Below are positions 1 to 11,951 of a stretch of 64,000 bases of DNA, in pieces. Origin of the DNA: Piromyces finnis (taxonomy: Eukaryota; Neocallimastigomycota; Neocallimastigomycetes; Neocallimastigales; Neocallimastigaceae); assembly GCA_002104945.1 (NCBI GenBank), contig MCFH01000036.1:503929-567928 (forward strand). Direction: 5' to 3'. Each line of letters starts with the position of its first letter. Positions within the stretch are counted from its first letter, which is position 1. Below the pieces are notes generated by a model. The model searched no databases. It worked only from the letters and a program-made list of their open reading frames with translations, and had not been told where the DNA came from. The position numbers and the translations under genes were made by a program.

Positions 1-1496
1 TATTGGATTTAATTGGATTATATATAAAAACAATTACCATTAAATTAATTACTTATATAGTATATATTGTTTTATTTCTTTATTAAAATGTTAGATATAT
101 ATTACATTGATTGTATTTTTCATCTTTTTTAATATTATGAAACATAAGGATTGTTTTGTTTTCACTTTTTATTACTAATATACTAATTATATAATAAATT
201 ATGAATGGAATATATTTTCTAATATAAATAATATATTGAATATAATTTTTATCTAAACAAACTTTATTCATTATAAAATAAATATTTATTAAATTAAATT
301 ATTTAGTAAATGAAAACAATTATTCTATTATACTACCTATATATAAATACTATATATTATAGTTAAATTTAAATATTATTATTAAACTATTAAATATTAA
401 TAAAAATATAAATTTTATATGTATTTTTGACTTTGATGAAGTAAATAATATAATAATAATATATAAGACTTATTAATTATTAATAAAATTTTTATAATTA
501 TGGATGTTGAAATATATTTTAATTTTTTTTTAAACTATTAATATATATATTACTAATTTACCATTTTTTTTTTTAGAAAATTTTTGAAGTTTTTGTTTTT
601 TTATATTTAATTTTGTTTTTTTTTTTCATTATAAAAAAATTATATGTGATTTTAATCTAAAGTTATAATTATTAACTAAATATTAAGGAATTAAACATAT
701 TTAATTTCAACGTATCATATAATCAAAGAAAAATAACTGAAAAAACATTTATAAGGTTTACAAAAATAATTTTAAAAAGATTTATAATTGTAAACAAATG
801 TACTTTGAAAAATACACTTTCTTTTAAACAAAATAATTTAGTATTATTACCAATAGAAAAAACACTTTTATTTTATATAAGTCGTTTTTGATTTTTTTTA
901 TAATTCTATTAGTGAAACAATTTTTTTTTTTTTTTGAAAAATATTAAAGTCAGTTTAATCTTAACAAAACTTTTATATATTTAATTGATAATTGCGATAA
1001 ATAAAAACAAATATTGAATAATTTGTAAAAAGGAAATAAATATATATGAAAATCAACGAGAAGCAAAACAAAAAATAAAATATTAAAAAAGTGTAATTTG
1101 AAAATAAAACAGTAAACAAGCTAATTTTAATATTTAGTAAAAAGAAAATTATTTTTATAAACTGAAAGTATAACTTTTATACAATTTTTATAGAAATAGT
1201 AATTAATATTGTAAATCAATAATGATAAAAATATTAAGAGCAAATAATAGGTAAAAAAAGAATATATATAAGAGTTACTTTGATATATATTATCTATCAA
1301 AGAAAGGGAAATGTAAAAATTTTAAATGATTTCCCAAAGAAATAATTTTGTTAGACTTTAAAAATAAAAGTAAAAAATATATAATAAAATAATGATAAAG
1401 TATTTTAAGTAAAAAAAAAAAAAACAAATATAAAAAAAAGTAAATATAAAAAAAAAACAAAATTCAATATTATTTTTATTAAATTTATATATAAAA
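1..1496. other. AT-rich intergenic region, no gene seen
   Basis: Very A+T-rich sequence with many short homopolymer runs. Short open frames occur (for example 83-271 on the minus strand), but they have simple-sequence composition and no recognisable domain. The stretch just before 1497 contains no convincing splice acceptor or signal-peptide exon for the gene that follows. Confidence 0.6.
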
Positions 1497-3321
1497 ATGA
1501 CAGCATATAGTGTAACGTATAATGAAGATGATATCAATTCATTTGAAAATAATATGGATATCAATACATTTAATAATAATAATGATTCATTTGAAAATGA
1601 TATAAATCCAGATACAATGTTCAATTCGGATAATAATGAAAACAAATATATTGATTTTAAAGGAAAATTCATTATTTCACCGGAAAAATTTTTAGATAAT
1701 AAAATTTTTTTGGGTAAATATAATGTTAACCTTGATGAATGTAAAACCAAATGTGACGAAAATATAAAGTGCCATTGGTTACAACACAGTAATAAAGAAA
1801 ATTCATGTTATTTATATTCATTGGAAAATAATAGTAATGTTGTACTTCAATTACGAAAAAGCAAAAAAATAATTTCAGGGTATTCGGTTAATCAAAATAT
1901 AGATTCAGAAGGCATAATAATACCTGCTAACAGTCCAGAGGAATGCCATAGTCAATGTAATAATAATTTATGTTTATATAGTGAATTCAATACAAGTTTA
2001 AATATACCACAATGTAAATTATTTTACATGTTTGAAGATAATATCTATACAGTATCTTTTAATAATCTTGGAAAAAAAAAGGTAAGATTTTTATAATAGT
2101 ATTGTATTCATTATATATTAATATAAAAAATAATAGTATATAATTCTTACGATCAATTTTAATTGTCAATATTAATGTATATAGTTAACGAGTGATGAAT
2201 TAGAAGTTAGTACTAATATTATGGGAAATGAAAATGAAAATGAAAATATTCGTACAGGTTCTCACGGGGAATACTATATTAGTGTTTATACATTATATGG
2301 TTTAACAATAATTATACTAGTACTAGTAGCAATAATATTATGTATTTTCAAAAAAAGAAGTGATAATGAAAAAATGCTATTGTATACTTTAAGTAATATA
2401 ACGGCAAATTCTCAATCAAGATCACGGTCAAAGTCAAGTCCAAGTGAAAATATGAGTTATTTAAATAGTGGATCTTATTTTCAAAATACCTTTAATGCTT
2501 CTAGTATTACAATAAACCCAGATACAATAGAAAACTTTAGTCAAAAGCATTCTAAAGGTACTAGTCATACTGGAACAAGTATAAAAAAGTCTAAGAGGAA
2601 AAGTTCTAGTTCCAAAGCACCTTCAATACATTCAATATCAACTTTATGTAACGGTAATAGTTCTCCAAATAATGTACAAGATAATTCACAAAATGATAAA
2701 AGTTATCATAATCTTTCCCTTTCTACAAAAAAATCTTCCTATAATTATTCTATTAAAACTTTTTCTGCAAAGGATCCATCTCTTACTGGATTATCTCAAA
2801 ATATTAAAACATTATTTGCAAATTCATATAATGGAACAAGCGATACAAATAGTTATTACGAAACATTTAGTACCCTTCCAACAAATTCTCCAAAAATTGA
2901 TTCATCCTATGATAATGTACTCTATAAAGATAATGTAACTTCATCCTCAATAAAAACTATGTATGGTCAACATAAGAAACAAAATTCATCAATATCCATC
3001 ACTATACCAAAGATTTCTAATAGCAATACTATAAATGTCTCACCCAAAAACAGTTATTCAGCTGGTGGTAATTTAATAGCTGTTAGTTCACCGCAGCAAC
3101 AAAGAGTTATTAAGATTAAAAAGCCAGTACATACCAAACAATTTTCTGTTTCAAAAAGTGTATACTCAGAACCAATGTTACCCATAAATACAGATAATTC
3201 AGAAATATTGTTGCATGATGATCTTGATGGAATAAGTTATATTGAACCACAAGATCAAATTTCTTTTAATGGTAATTCAATTCCAAGTGTAACTATTGTT
3301 AATACTACCAAAGTAAAATGA
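1497..3321 (+). CDS. Two-exon Cys-rich (PAN/apple-like) single-pass membrane protein with Ser-rich tail
   Basis: Exons 1497-2081 and 2185-3321 are joined by a 103-bp phase-0 intron with a GTAAGA donor at 2082 and a TATAG acceptor ending at 2184. The spliced product is 573 residues. Residues 1-60 are acidic and Asn-rich. Residues about 65-190 carry two clusters of paired cysteines (CKTKC, KCHW, SCYLY; then ECHSQC, LCLY, QCKLF) resembling PAN/apple folds, which usually bind carbohydrate or protein ligands outside the cell. One transmembrane helix lies at about residues 230-252, followed by a basic KKR stop-transfer and a tail of about 320 residues rich in Ser, Thr and Asn with SRSRSK-type stretches, probably cytoplasmic. 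No N-terminal signal peptide is visible, which is odd for a disulphide-rich ectodomain: the true first exon may be missing, or the TM helix may act as the signal anchor. The PAN label is an inference from cysteine spacing; the TM helix and the intron are seen directly. Confidence 0.7.
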
Positions 3322-3462
3322 ATAATATAAAATATTTATTTAATTTATTTACTGTATTTTATATTAAAAAAAAAATTATTTACTTTTTTTTTTTTTTTTT
3401 GAAAATTAAAGTAATATTTGTATTAATAGATAAAAAATACATAAACATTTTTCATATATACG

Positions 3463-3498
3463 TACATACATACATACATACATACATACATACATACA
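3463..3498. repeat. (ACAT)n microsatellite
   Basis: About nine uninterrupted copies of TACA/ACAT, just downstream of the membrane-protein gene. Confidence 0.9.
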
Positions 3499-3849
3499 AG
3501 TTTATATAAAAATTTAAATAATTTTTATATAAACATTTTTTTTAATCCTCATTTCATTATCATTCATTTAATTTATTTATAAGTCAAAATAATAATTCTA
3601 ATAAACATCCTAAAATTATATATATATATATATATAAAATGAATAAATATAAAAAGAAAAAATTCTTTTTATATTATACATATTATTTTTATGTTTTACA
3701 TATATAATGTATATATGCATTTTTTTTATATATAAAATATTCATTAGTTTTAAAATTATATTTTTTTTTTTTTTTTTTTATGGATTATTATTTTGAAATC
3801 ATCATAACTTAACTTTATATCAATAATATAAAAATTAACAAATAATATA

Positions 3850-3852
3850 ATA

Positions 3853-3883
<31 letters not shown>

Positions 3884-3928
3884 CAAAACAAAACAAAAAA
3901 AAAAACAAAACAAAACAAAAAAACAAAA
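3850..3928. repeat. (AAAAC)n microsatellite
   Basis: About fourteen copies of AAAAC, interrupted once by a longer A run. Confidence 0.9.
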
Positions 3929-4464
3929 GATTACTATTTTATAAAGTAAAATAAAATAAAAATTTTAACAATTAAATATATAAAGTTTTTTTTTTTTTTA
4001 AAAGTGATAAATATAGATAGAACTTAATATAATTTTTTTTGATGATAGAAATTACTATAACTAAATTTTAACGTTTTAAAAAACGATATATCACAAATTT
4101 AAAAGTAGCAATTTATAAGTATTTTTATTAAAATGGAAATGAAAAAAAAAAAAAAAAAAAGATGGCTTTTTAACAGTATTGCTTTTATTTAAACTATTAA
4201 TTTCAAAATAGCAAAAGTTGTGGGAATATAGATATTGTAAGATATTATTATTATAAAGCATCAGCATATAAAATATTAGTAAATATTCTGCTAAATTATC
4301 GGTTTTTAAAGATGGTCTGGCATGATTTCAATGATTTTTATTGTCTTTCTTGGTAAAAATTTAAAAATTATTTTTAAAAAAAAATTCTACAAATTGGTGG
4401 AAAAATTAATATAAAAAATTTTTTAAAAAAATTTTTTTCTATAGAAAAATCGACATTTAAAAAT

Positions 4465-4492
4465 TTCTACAAAATTCTATAATTTTATAGAA
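4465..4492. promoter_or_regulatory. Degenerate heat-shock element upstream of sHSP copy 1
   Basis: TTC at 4465 and 4475 and GAA at 4490 fall on the 5-bp phase used by HSF trimers, with weaker xAA/TTA units filling the gaps. The right part is the palindrome TTCTATAATTTTATAGAA. The block lies about 460 bp before the ATG and is conserved in the other copies carrying this promoter type. It fits a gapped HSE; HSF binding is inferred. Confidence 0.45.
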
Positions 4493-4950
4493 AAAGAATA
4501 ATTTTAATTTTTTTTCTGTTTTTATAATTCATTAATAAAATAATAATAAAATAATTTAACGAAAGAAAGAAAGAAAGAAAAAAAAGAGACTTTTTATTTT
4601 ATATGAAAAAATATAAATACCTCAAACATTCTTTTTTTTTTTTTTTTAAATAATCATTATATTCATTATTTAATTATTAAATAAATAATATTAAAAATAT
4701 TAATAAATAAAATATTATTAAATATAAATAAAATAAATATTTAATATAAAAGTGTTATAACTATACAACTATTCAACTATTCAACTACACAACTATATAA
4801 CTTATATAACTATATAACTATATATTATATATTATCAATAATTTAAAATTAATATATAAAATTAAAACCAGTTATAACATAACAATTATAAAATAACAAT
4901 CATATAATTAAAATATATATTTAAAAAAAAGAAATATCAAAATATCAAAA

Positions 4951-5595
4951 ATGTCTTTATTCTTTTTAAATGATCCAATTCGTGAAAGTGACCGTTCTAT
5001 CTTAAATAATTCTATCTTGGATGATAACAAGTGTGATTTATCTGATGACGGTGAAGATTATTCTCATCCTTTCACTTCCGCTGCTTTCCCTGGTTTCTTC
5101 TTTGGTTATCCTCCTTATGCTTATCCTACTCATCTTCATTCTAATGCCGCCACCACTGCTAAACCAAATACAAAAACTACCGCCGGTAAATCAAATACAA
5201 AATCTAGTGTTAAAGGACAATCATCCTTTCATCCATTTGATAAAGATGTTTATAAATTAGTTGATTTTCGTCCAAAGAATAATTTATGCGAAGATGAAAA
5301 GAATTATTATATACAAATTGATTTACCAGGAATGAGTAAAGAACAAATTCATATGGAACTAACAGAAGATAATATTATTAGTATTTCAGGAGAAAGAGCA
5401 AAGAAAAATAATGTTGAAGGAATGAAATATTCAAAAATGGAATGTGAATATGGTAAATTTTCAAGATCCTTTAGTATTCCTGAAACAGGAGATATTGAAA
5501 AGATTGAAGCTAAAATGGAAAATGGAGTATTAGAAGTTATTATTCCTAAAATTTCAATACCAAAAACTCAACGTCGTACAATTTTAGTACAATAA
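4951..5595 (+). CDS. Small heat-shock protein (Hsp20/alpha-crystallin), copy 1
   Basis: A 214-residue ATP-independent holdase chaperone, expected to form oligomers that trap unfolding proteins for Hsp70 refolding. Residues 1-95 are a variable, Phe/Tyr/Pro-rich N-terminal arm. Residues about 97-200 form the alpha-crystallin domain, with the family's LPGMSKEQI strand region and the signature NGVLEVIIPK. The C-terminal RTILVQ supplies an I-x-V-type motif for docking between dimers. The ATG follows a repeated ATCAAAATATCAAAA leader found before most copies. No intron is visible. This copy differs from its paralogues by Phe rather than Tyr at about residue 92. It is the first gene of the left tandem pair. 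Confidence 0.95.
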   Translation: MSLFFLNDPIRESDRSILNNSILDDNKCDLSDDGEDYSHPFTSAAFPGFFFGYPPYAYPTHLHSNAATTAKPNTKTTAGKSNTKSSVKGQSSFHPFDKDVYKLVDFRPKNNLCEDEKNYYIQIDLPGMSKEQIHMELTEDNIISISGERAKKNNVEGMKYSKMECEYGKFSRSFSIPETGDIEKIEAKMENGVLEVIIPKISIPKTQRRTILVQ

Positions 5596-6358
5596 CTATA
5601 ATAAAATAAAATAAAATAATTAAAAAAATAAATGAAACCAACAACAAAAAAAAAAAAAAAAAAAAAAATGAATAATAACCAAATATAAATTCTATCTTAA
5701 CTTATTATCATTATAATTAATATGTATATAACTATTATAAATATAACATATCTTAAAATATTAAATATATTACATATCTTATATTTTATTTAATAAAACA
5801 TATTTTACTTTAATACTTCATTCACCTCCTACTACTATAAAATGAACTATATAATATTATAAATAATAAATAATATTAAATGATATTATAATATTATATG
5901 TAAATTAATTAATTCTTATATATATCTGTTATTAAACTAATTTCAATTTCATGTAAACGATTATAAAAAATAAAGTTAATAATTATAATAAAAAAAAGAA
6001 AAAAGATTAAAATTTAGATAAATTATAAAGTGTGTTTGTATTTAAAGTGTATTTAATGTGTATCTAGTATATAATGTGTTTTTAAAATTGAAAATGTTAT
6101 TAGAAAATTTAAGCATAAAATAATAAATATATAAATAAAAGATGAATTTAATATTTATTTTATTAAATACTTATAATAGTATTAATTGTCTTTCTTAATA
6201 AATAGAAGAATTAAGATACTTTAAAAACCAATAGTAAATGCTTATTTGATTTTTCATTAATGTCACTTTTGACACTTTTGAAAGAGAAAATTTTAAATAT
6301 AAACATCTTATATACTTTTATAAAAACATTATTATTATTATTATTATTATGTTGTTAA
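5596..6358. other. sHSP 3' region and spacer
   Basis: No gene is seen. It holds an A-run after the stop codon, AT-rich 3' sequence and an ATT microsatellite just before the LINE insertion point. The whole stretch recurs in reverse complement at about 20590-21363. Confidence 0.7.
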
Positions 6359-6369
6359 TGTCAAAATAT
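6359..6369. repeat. Target-site duplication, left copy, of LINE copy 1
   Basis: TGTCAAAATAT here is repeated exactly at 11941-11951, right after the element's poly-A tail. The paralogous empty site near 20565 has a single copy, confirming this as a target-primed insertion. Confidence 0.9.
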
Positions 6370-7133
6370 CCCTCTTGGGAACGTGCCTTCATTTATTTAA
6401 TAAATGTAGTTTCTCAAGGGGGTCTACTCATGCTCATGGTACTGAGAGAGTAGAAAGAATTAAATCCAAGTATTGCGCAATGGATGCTTGGTTAGTCTTT
6501 AAGGGAAAATTATTAGGACTAAGCTCATGGTACTGAGCGATTAAAAAACATTTTATTCATCGAATTAAGTATTTGATGAATAAGTTGAATGTTTGATATT
6601 CAGGTAAGTTTGTATAGTATTTAATTAGAAGAGTAATACATTTTGTTGCTGTATTTTTTCTTTTATTCATGTATTCATGTAGTACTACTCTTCTCTTGTA
6701 AGAATCCAATGTAGTCAACTTTAGCATTTGCATTGTATTTTTATATTCATGTAGCTATTGTTGTATTGTTTCTTGTAAGAGACTGATTCACTCTACATCA
6801 TGTAAAAATACTATTCACAAGCTTTCTGGTGTCGACATTCTTGATTCAAATTTTTTACCAATTTAAATATTTAATGAAAAGTAAGTCAAACAAGTTTAGT
6901 GTCAAAAAGCGATTCGAATTTACTAACAACAAACCAAAACTAGAATTTTTAAAGAAAATTTACAACTAGAATTCAAAAAAAGAAACTTTAAACAAAGCAT
7001 CGTAACAATTTTTGTACTATCCAGTACTTTTAAGAAGAGAGAGAGAGACAGATTTTTTTTCCATATACGTTATATTTATAATTTTTATTAGTATTTATTT
7101 TATATTCAATATTTTTAATTAGAATTTATTATC
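6370..7133 (+). promoter_or_regulatory. LINE 5' UTR with ordered hairpins
   Basis: Three strong stem-loops lie in series: TCTACTC paired with GAGTAGA (6423-6454), CCAAGTAT paired with ATGCTTGG around the palindrome ATTGCGCAAT (6466-6491), and GCTCA paired with TGAGC (6523-6538). The 14-mer CTCATGGTACTGAG occurs twice. LINEs carry internal promoters in this region; RNA structure or promoter function here is an inference. Confidence 0.6.
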
Positions 7134-10100
7134 ATGTCAGTCCTTTATATTAAAGATAAGAATTATATCAGACGTGGTACCCGGTCTTATGGTATCCCCT
7201 TAGATGATATTCGCTCCTTCTTTATCCGTGGTATTCGATCATGGTCAGTAAATATGCTATGGGAAAAACTCGAGGTTATTCTAGAAGATAAATTTAATTC
7301 AGTTATTAGTGTTAAATATTTTCAGACTTTCAATGATCACTTTTTCTTAGTCAAGGTTCATGGTTCATCGAAAGATTGTATTAAAATCTTACACATGTTA
7401 AAGAAGAAACTTTCAGTTACCTCAATTTCCTTTTCAGCTCGTAGTAGAAGGAATCACAAATACGCTTTTTCCACTCTCAAACGTAAAATTTTAGTTTCTA
7501 ATAAACATCAACATTCTATTCAACAATCATTTCAACAATCAGTTCAACAATCTCATCAACAATCCGATCTTCAACTAGATCTTCAACAAGATCTTCAACA
7601 AGTTTCCAATCATGAAAATATTCCAGATCTACAGCAAACACAATTTCAATCTCAACATTCAACAATTAATTCTAATAGCTCTATCAACTCTGATAACAGT
7701 TCAATAGTTGATAGTTCTTCAGTTTCACAGCCATCTAGTAATAGTTCTACTTATTCCTCTGATGCATCATCCATTAATAACGATGACTTTAATAATAATA
7801 ATAATAGCAACGATTCTTCCTCATCCAACAAGCCTGATAACTTTTCTTTTTGTCTTAGTTGGAACACCAATGGGTGGAATCACGAAAAGAGAGATAGTAT
7901 TAGCTATTTCACAGCTATTTTCAAACCATTATTTTTATGTTTCCAAGAAACTGGTAATGGTTCTGGATCGAATACAGATTATCCTTGTCGTGTTACTTTG
8001 CGAAACTATAGACACTTTTTCAAGAAAGCTGACGAATCAGTTCCGGGAATGAGAGGTTTATATTTAGGTTTTCACAATTCATGTCAAGCCTCACTTGAAA
8101 ACTTCTCTGGAAAGTATATTATTTCTATTTATACTTTTAGTCTCTGGAATAGATTCAAATGCTCGATTGGTAATGTTTATATGCCTCATAGTCATCACAA
8201 CATCTATGTTGATCATGCAAAGTTAGAAGTTCGCTTGTGGTTACAAACTCATTCATCCCATCCATCGATTCTTGTTGGTGATTTTAATATGTCTAAAGTA
8301 AAATTATCCAACTGGTTATCAACTAATGGATTAGGAGATTGGGAAATTCTTCCGCTTAGAGGGTCTACTATCTCTTGGACTCGAGGTGATCAATCTTCCG
8401 ACATTGACCATGCTCTTATCAATTCGAAGATGAAAGATCTTATTCACTCAGGATCATTTATAAATAATTTTTATCCTGTATCAGACCATAAGCCACTTCT
8501 TATTAATGGTAAAATTATTCCTATGGAAGGTTTTTCTAATGACTTTAATGTTCCTAAGAAAATTCTGAAATGGAATAGATTAAAATGTATTGAGGAAAAG
8601 GAATCTATTCTCAGTCATAATAAATTCCAAATACTTTCAGCAAAATTCAACGATCCTAATGTTTCTACAGATGAACTTTCCAAAGAGTTTACTTCAACTG
8701 CTTTTTCAATTGCAGACGAGCTCAGTATTACCTCAGCAAATAATGTAATAAAGTCTTCATTTCATATTTCACAACAAATTTTTAATCTCCAAAAAATCAA
8801 AATGAAGTTGTATAAGAGATTTAAAAAAGAAAGAATTTATGATATAGATGAATTTATTAAAAGAATTAAAATCTACCGTAAGCTCATTGATTACATCCAC
8901 AAAAGATGTAATGAATTTAGGAAACAAGAATATCTTCATTGGATTAAAACAGGATGTGAGTATATGAAGAGTCATAATCCTAAGAAGGCCTGGAAATGGA
9001 TCAAGAAAACTGCAAAAATTGGAAAAGATTCTTTCTTTATTGCTCAACCAATTAAAAATAAAAATGGAGAATTAGTTGTTGCTACGGAAGAACAACTAGA
9101 TGTGTGGCATGATCATTTCGAAAACCTTGCATCAGATCCAAGTGGTGTAAGTCTTGATTTGGAGCATTTGTATGAAGAACCAATGAATAAACGTTTTTCA
9201 CTTCCTATGCTTGATGAGTGGGATATCAACCAAGATATTAGTATTGATGAAGTCAAGTCAGCTATCCTCACTACTCCAAATTATAAAGCATCAGGTCCGG
9301 ATGGTATTCCAATTGAATTTTACAAAGCATTAATTCCATCAAGTAATGATTCTAATAATGCTACAGATAATAATTCTTCCGGTAATACCACTTCAGATAA
9401 TGATGCTCATGGTTTAAATTTTATTCTTAAATTATTCAACCGTATTTGGGATGGAGACTTCCCCAACTCATGGAATGAATCCAGTATTGTTTCTATTCCT
9501 AAGAAGGGAGATTTGACAGATTGTGATAAATATCGAGGTATATCACTTATCAATAATGGCATTAAGTTGATTTCCAAAATTGTCACCACTAGAATCTCAG
9601 AATATGGTCTAAAGAATAATTTCATTAGACCTGAACAATTTGGTTTTCGAAAAAAGGAAGAAAGTATCAGTCTTTTCATTTCAATCCAAGAAATATGCCG
9701 TAGACGTCAATTAGATAATAAAGAGACATATTTGGCCTTTTTAGATCTCAGGAAAGCATACGATTCAGTCCCAATCGGTAATATTCTCCATAAATTAGAT
9801 TGTTTAGGAATCCGAGGGTAAGAGTTTACAATTTATCAAAAATTTATATTTAACATCTAAGGCTAATGTCAAATTAGATGGACAATTCTCGAAATCTTTT
9901 GATGTGAAGAAAGGAGTCCGTCAAGGATGCCCTCTTTCTCCTATTCTCTTTAATCTCTTTATTAATGATATATTTAAAGAGTGCGAAGATCTTGGAGTCA
10001 GTTTAGGTGACACTCGATGCTGTGGTGGACTTTTTGCAGATGATATAGTTATTTGTGCTCCAACAAGAGGATGCTTAAAAAAGATGCTTAGAAGAGTTAA

Positions 10101-11679
10101 TGAATGGGCCTTGTATAATGAAATGGAATTTGGTATCCAGAAATGTTCAACGATGGTGATTCGTCCTGAATCAATAGAAAATCAGATCAAGAGAGATCCA
10201 ACATTTTACTTAGCAGGACAACCCATTCCAACTACTGATTGTTATACTTATCTTGGTGTTCCATTTGATAAGAATCTGTCCCTTAAACCAGTAATTAAAG
10301 CTCTTAATAACAAGGTTTTGAAAGGACTTTTTTCAGTCAGTAAATTCTTAAGAAATCCTAATATTCCTATTCCCTTCAAAAAGCTAGTACTTAACTCACA
10401 AGTGATTAGCAGAGTTTCATACTTTGCACCATTACTTGGATCCAACAAAGCTAGGTCTAGAATTGCTCAGAAGCATGTTAACAAAGGAATACGATGGGTT
10501 GCCGGAGTTCATAAAGCTGTATCGTTTATATCTTTATACTCTATCTCAAAAGATTTGAATATTCCTCCATTGTCAGCCAAATGTGCATTAGCTCAGGTTA
10601 GATGTTTTAACAAATGGAAAAACTCAAATTGTATTATCTCACACCTTGTCAATTACATTCCTAAATTTAGAAAATACACGTGGTGCAAATCAAGTAGGAC
10701 ACTTGATAAAAAATTAAAGAAACATGGAGATGTTAAAGCAGTTAAAAACTTTTATTGGAAAGATCTCAAAGGAAATTCAATCAAAGCGCAATATTATGAT
10801 GATAATAAATTTATTGAAACTAAAGATTTTATTAAATTATGTTATGAGTACCCAGAGTTTGCCTATGGCTTCTACTGGCTCTTGAAAGCAAGAAGCGGAT
10901 ACAAGTTGGATGCTAGAGTTGCCAAAGCTGCTAAATTTGTTGATCCAGTTTGTCCTAACTACTGTCCATGTTGCAAGTGTGGTGTTCAAAGTATTAAACA
11001 TTGGTTATTAGATTGTCCAACATTTAGAGATATCCGTATTAAACATTATGATTCCATAGTCCAGCTACTAAATTTTTTCAGTCAACGTAATTCCAATAGT
11101 CCTATCAATAATAATGAAAATGTTAATATCAGTAGAGATAGCAATAACATTAATAGTAATAGTAACAATAGTAGTAATAACAATAGTAATAGTAACAATA
11201 GTAATAATAACAATAGTAGTAATAGAAATAGTAATAATAACAATAGTAGTAATAGAAATAATAATATTAGTAATGATAGCTATAGTGAAGATAATAATTC
11301 TAATTTAGATAGTAATTTAGTTAATGATAGTAATAGTTCTAATAATCCGGTGAATATTAATGTGTATGATTATTCTAGTGTGTGCAGTAAAATATTTAAA
11401 TTCCTTCTTGGGGGAAGAAGTTTTAACAATATTAATTACAATTCAAGGGAATGGAAAGAACTTTGTAAGCGTCAGATTCAATCTGGTACTAATGAAGGAG
11501 CACCATTCTTGACGGTAACCGCGGAACTTCTAACCAAAATCATGCCTTTTGCTATTGGCCAGCAATGGTCAATGTTCAAAAGGTTTGAAGCAACATCCAA
11601 GAGCGTCAATGCTGAAGAAACAGTAAGACAGGCCAGGAGGGCCAGCGCAACCAATGGAGATCATAATTTTGTTCCATGA
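7134..11679 (+). pseudogene. LINE polyprotein (APE endonuclease-reverse transcriptase), disrupted by a 1-nt insertion
   Basis: The first frame runs 7134-9821 and ends shortly after the RT motif FLDLRKAYDSVP. The correct frame resumes and continues to 11679. Compared with the intact copy at 58670-63163, the only cause is one extra G in a G run near 9818 (CGAGGG instead of CGAGG). Visible domains: Gln-rich segment at residues about 120-160; endonuclease from about 240 (SWNTNGW, CFQETG, LVGDFN, VSDHKPL); RT from about 700 with FADD replacing the commoner YADD; a CPCCKC...H...C finger; and a long Asn/Ser tract. The break separates the RT palm before its catalytic FADD, so this copy should not make a working enzyme. 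Confidence 0.93.
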
Positions 11680-11940
11680 CAAATTTTTGATCTTTGGCTC
11701 GGTGTCCCATTGGAAGTCAAATACAATTATTATACTTTAGTATGATAGTGGCTTTCTTACTTTAATTAAAATTACTAGAATACATTATACCCAATTTTTA
11801 TTCATTTGTGTTTATTTAAACATATTTTTTTTTATTTTTATTTTAATTTTAATTTTTTTATTACATATATTATAATTTTAATTAAATTAATAATAAAGTT
11901 TAAAATATTTGATGCCGTTAAAAAAAAAAAAAAAAAAAAA

Positions 11941-11951
11941 TGTCAAAATAT
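11941..11951. repeat. Target-site duplication, right copy, of LINE copy 1
   Basis: TGTCAAAATAT matches 6359-6369 and directly follows the poly-A tail. Confidence 0.9.

Larger units (their letters stand above)
3322..4229. other. Intergenic region with microsatellites
   Basis: No gene is seen. It contains an ACAT tetranucleotide array at 3463-3498, an AAAAC pentanucleotide array at about 3850-3928 and several poly-T runs. At about 4230 the sequence changes to the conserved promoter block shared with other sHSP copies. Confidence 0.6.
6370..11940 (+). mobile_element. APE-type LINE retrotransposon, copy 1 (frameshifted)
   Basis: A non-LTR retrotransposon of about 5.57 kb, bounded by an 11-bp target-site duplication and ending in GATGCCGTTA followed by a 21-nt A tail (11920-11940). 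The 764-bp 5' UTR starts with one copy of the family's 5' monomer. The single ORF encodes an Asn/Gln-rich N-terminal region, an apurinic endonuclease, a reverse transcriptase, a CCHC-like zinc finger, an Asn-rich linker and a C-terminal domain. It is much less AT-rich than the surrounding DNA. It is nearly identical to the intact copy at 58412-63995, so it inserted recently. Confidence 0.95.

Noticed and set aside
83-271. Minus-strand 62-codon frame at the window start
   Set aside because: Ile/Tyr/Asn-only composition expected from AT-rich DNA; no support.
5021-5260. 79-codon Leu/Ile-rich frame inside each sHSP gene
   Set aside because: Out-of-frame shadow of the sHSP N-terminal coding region; it recurs because the genes are duplicated.
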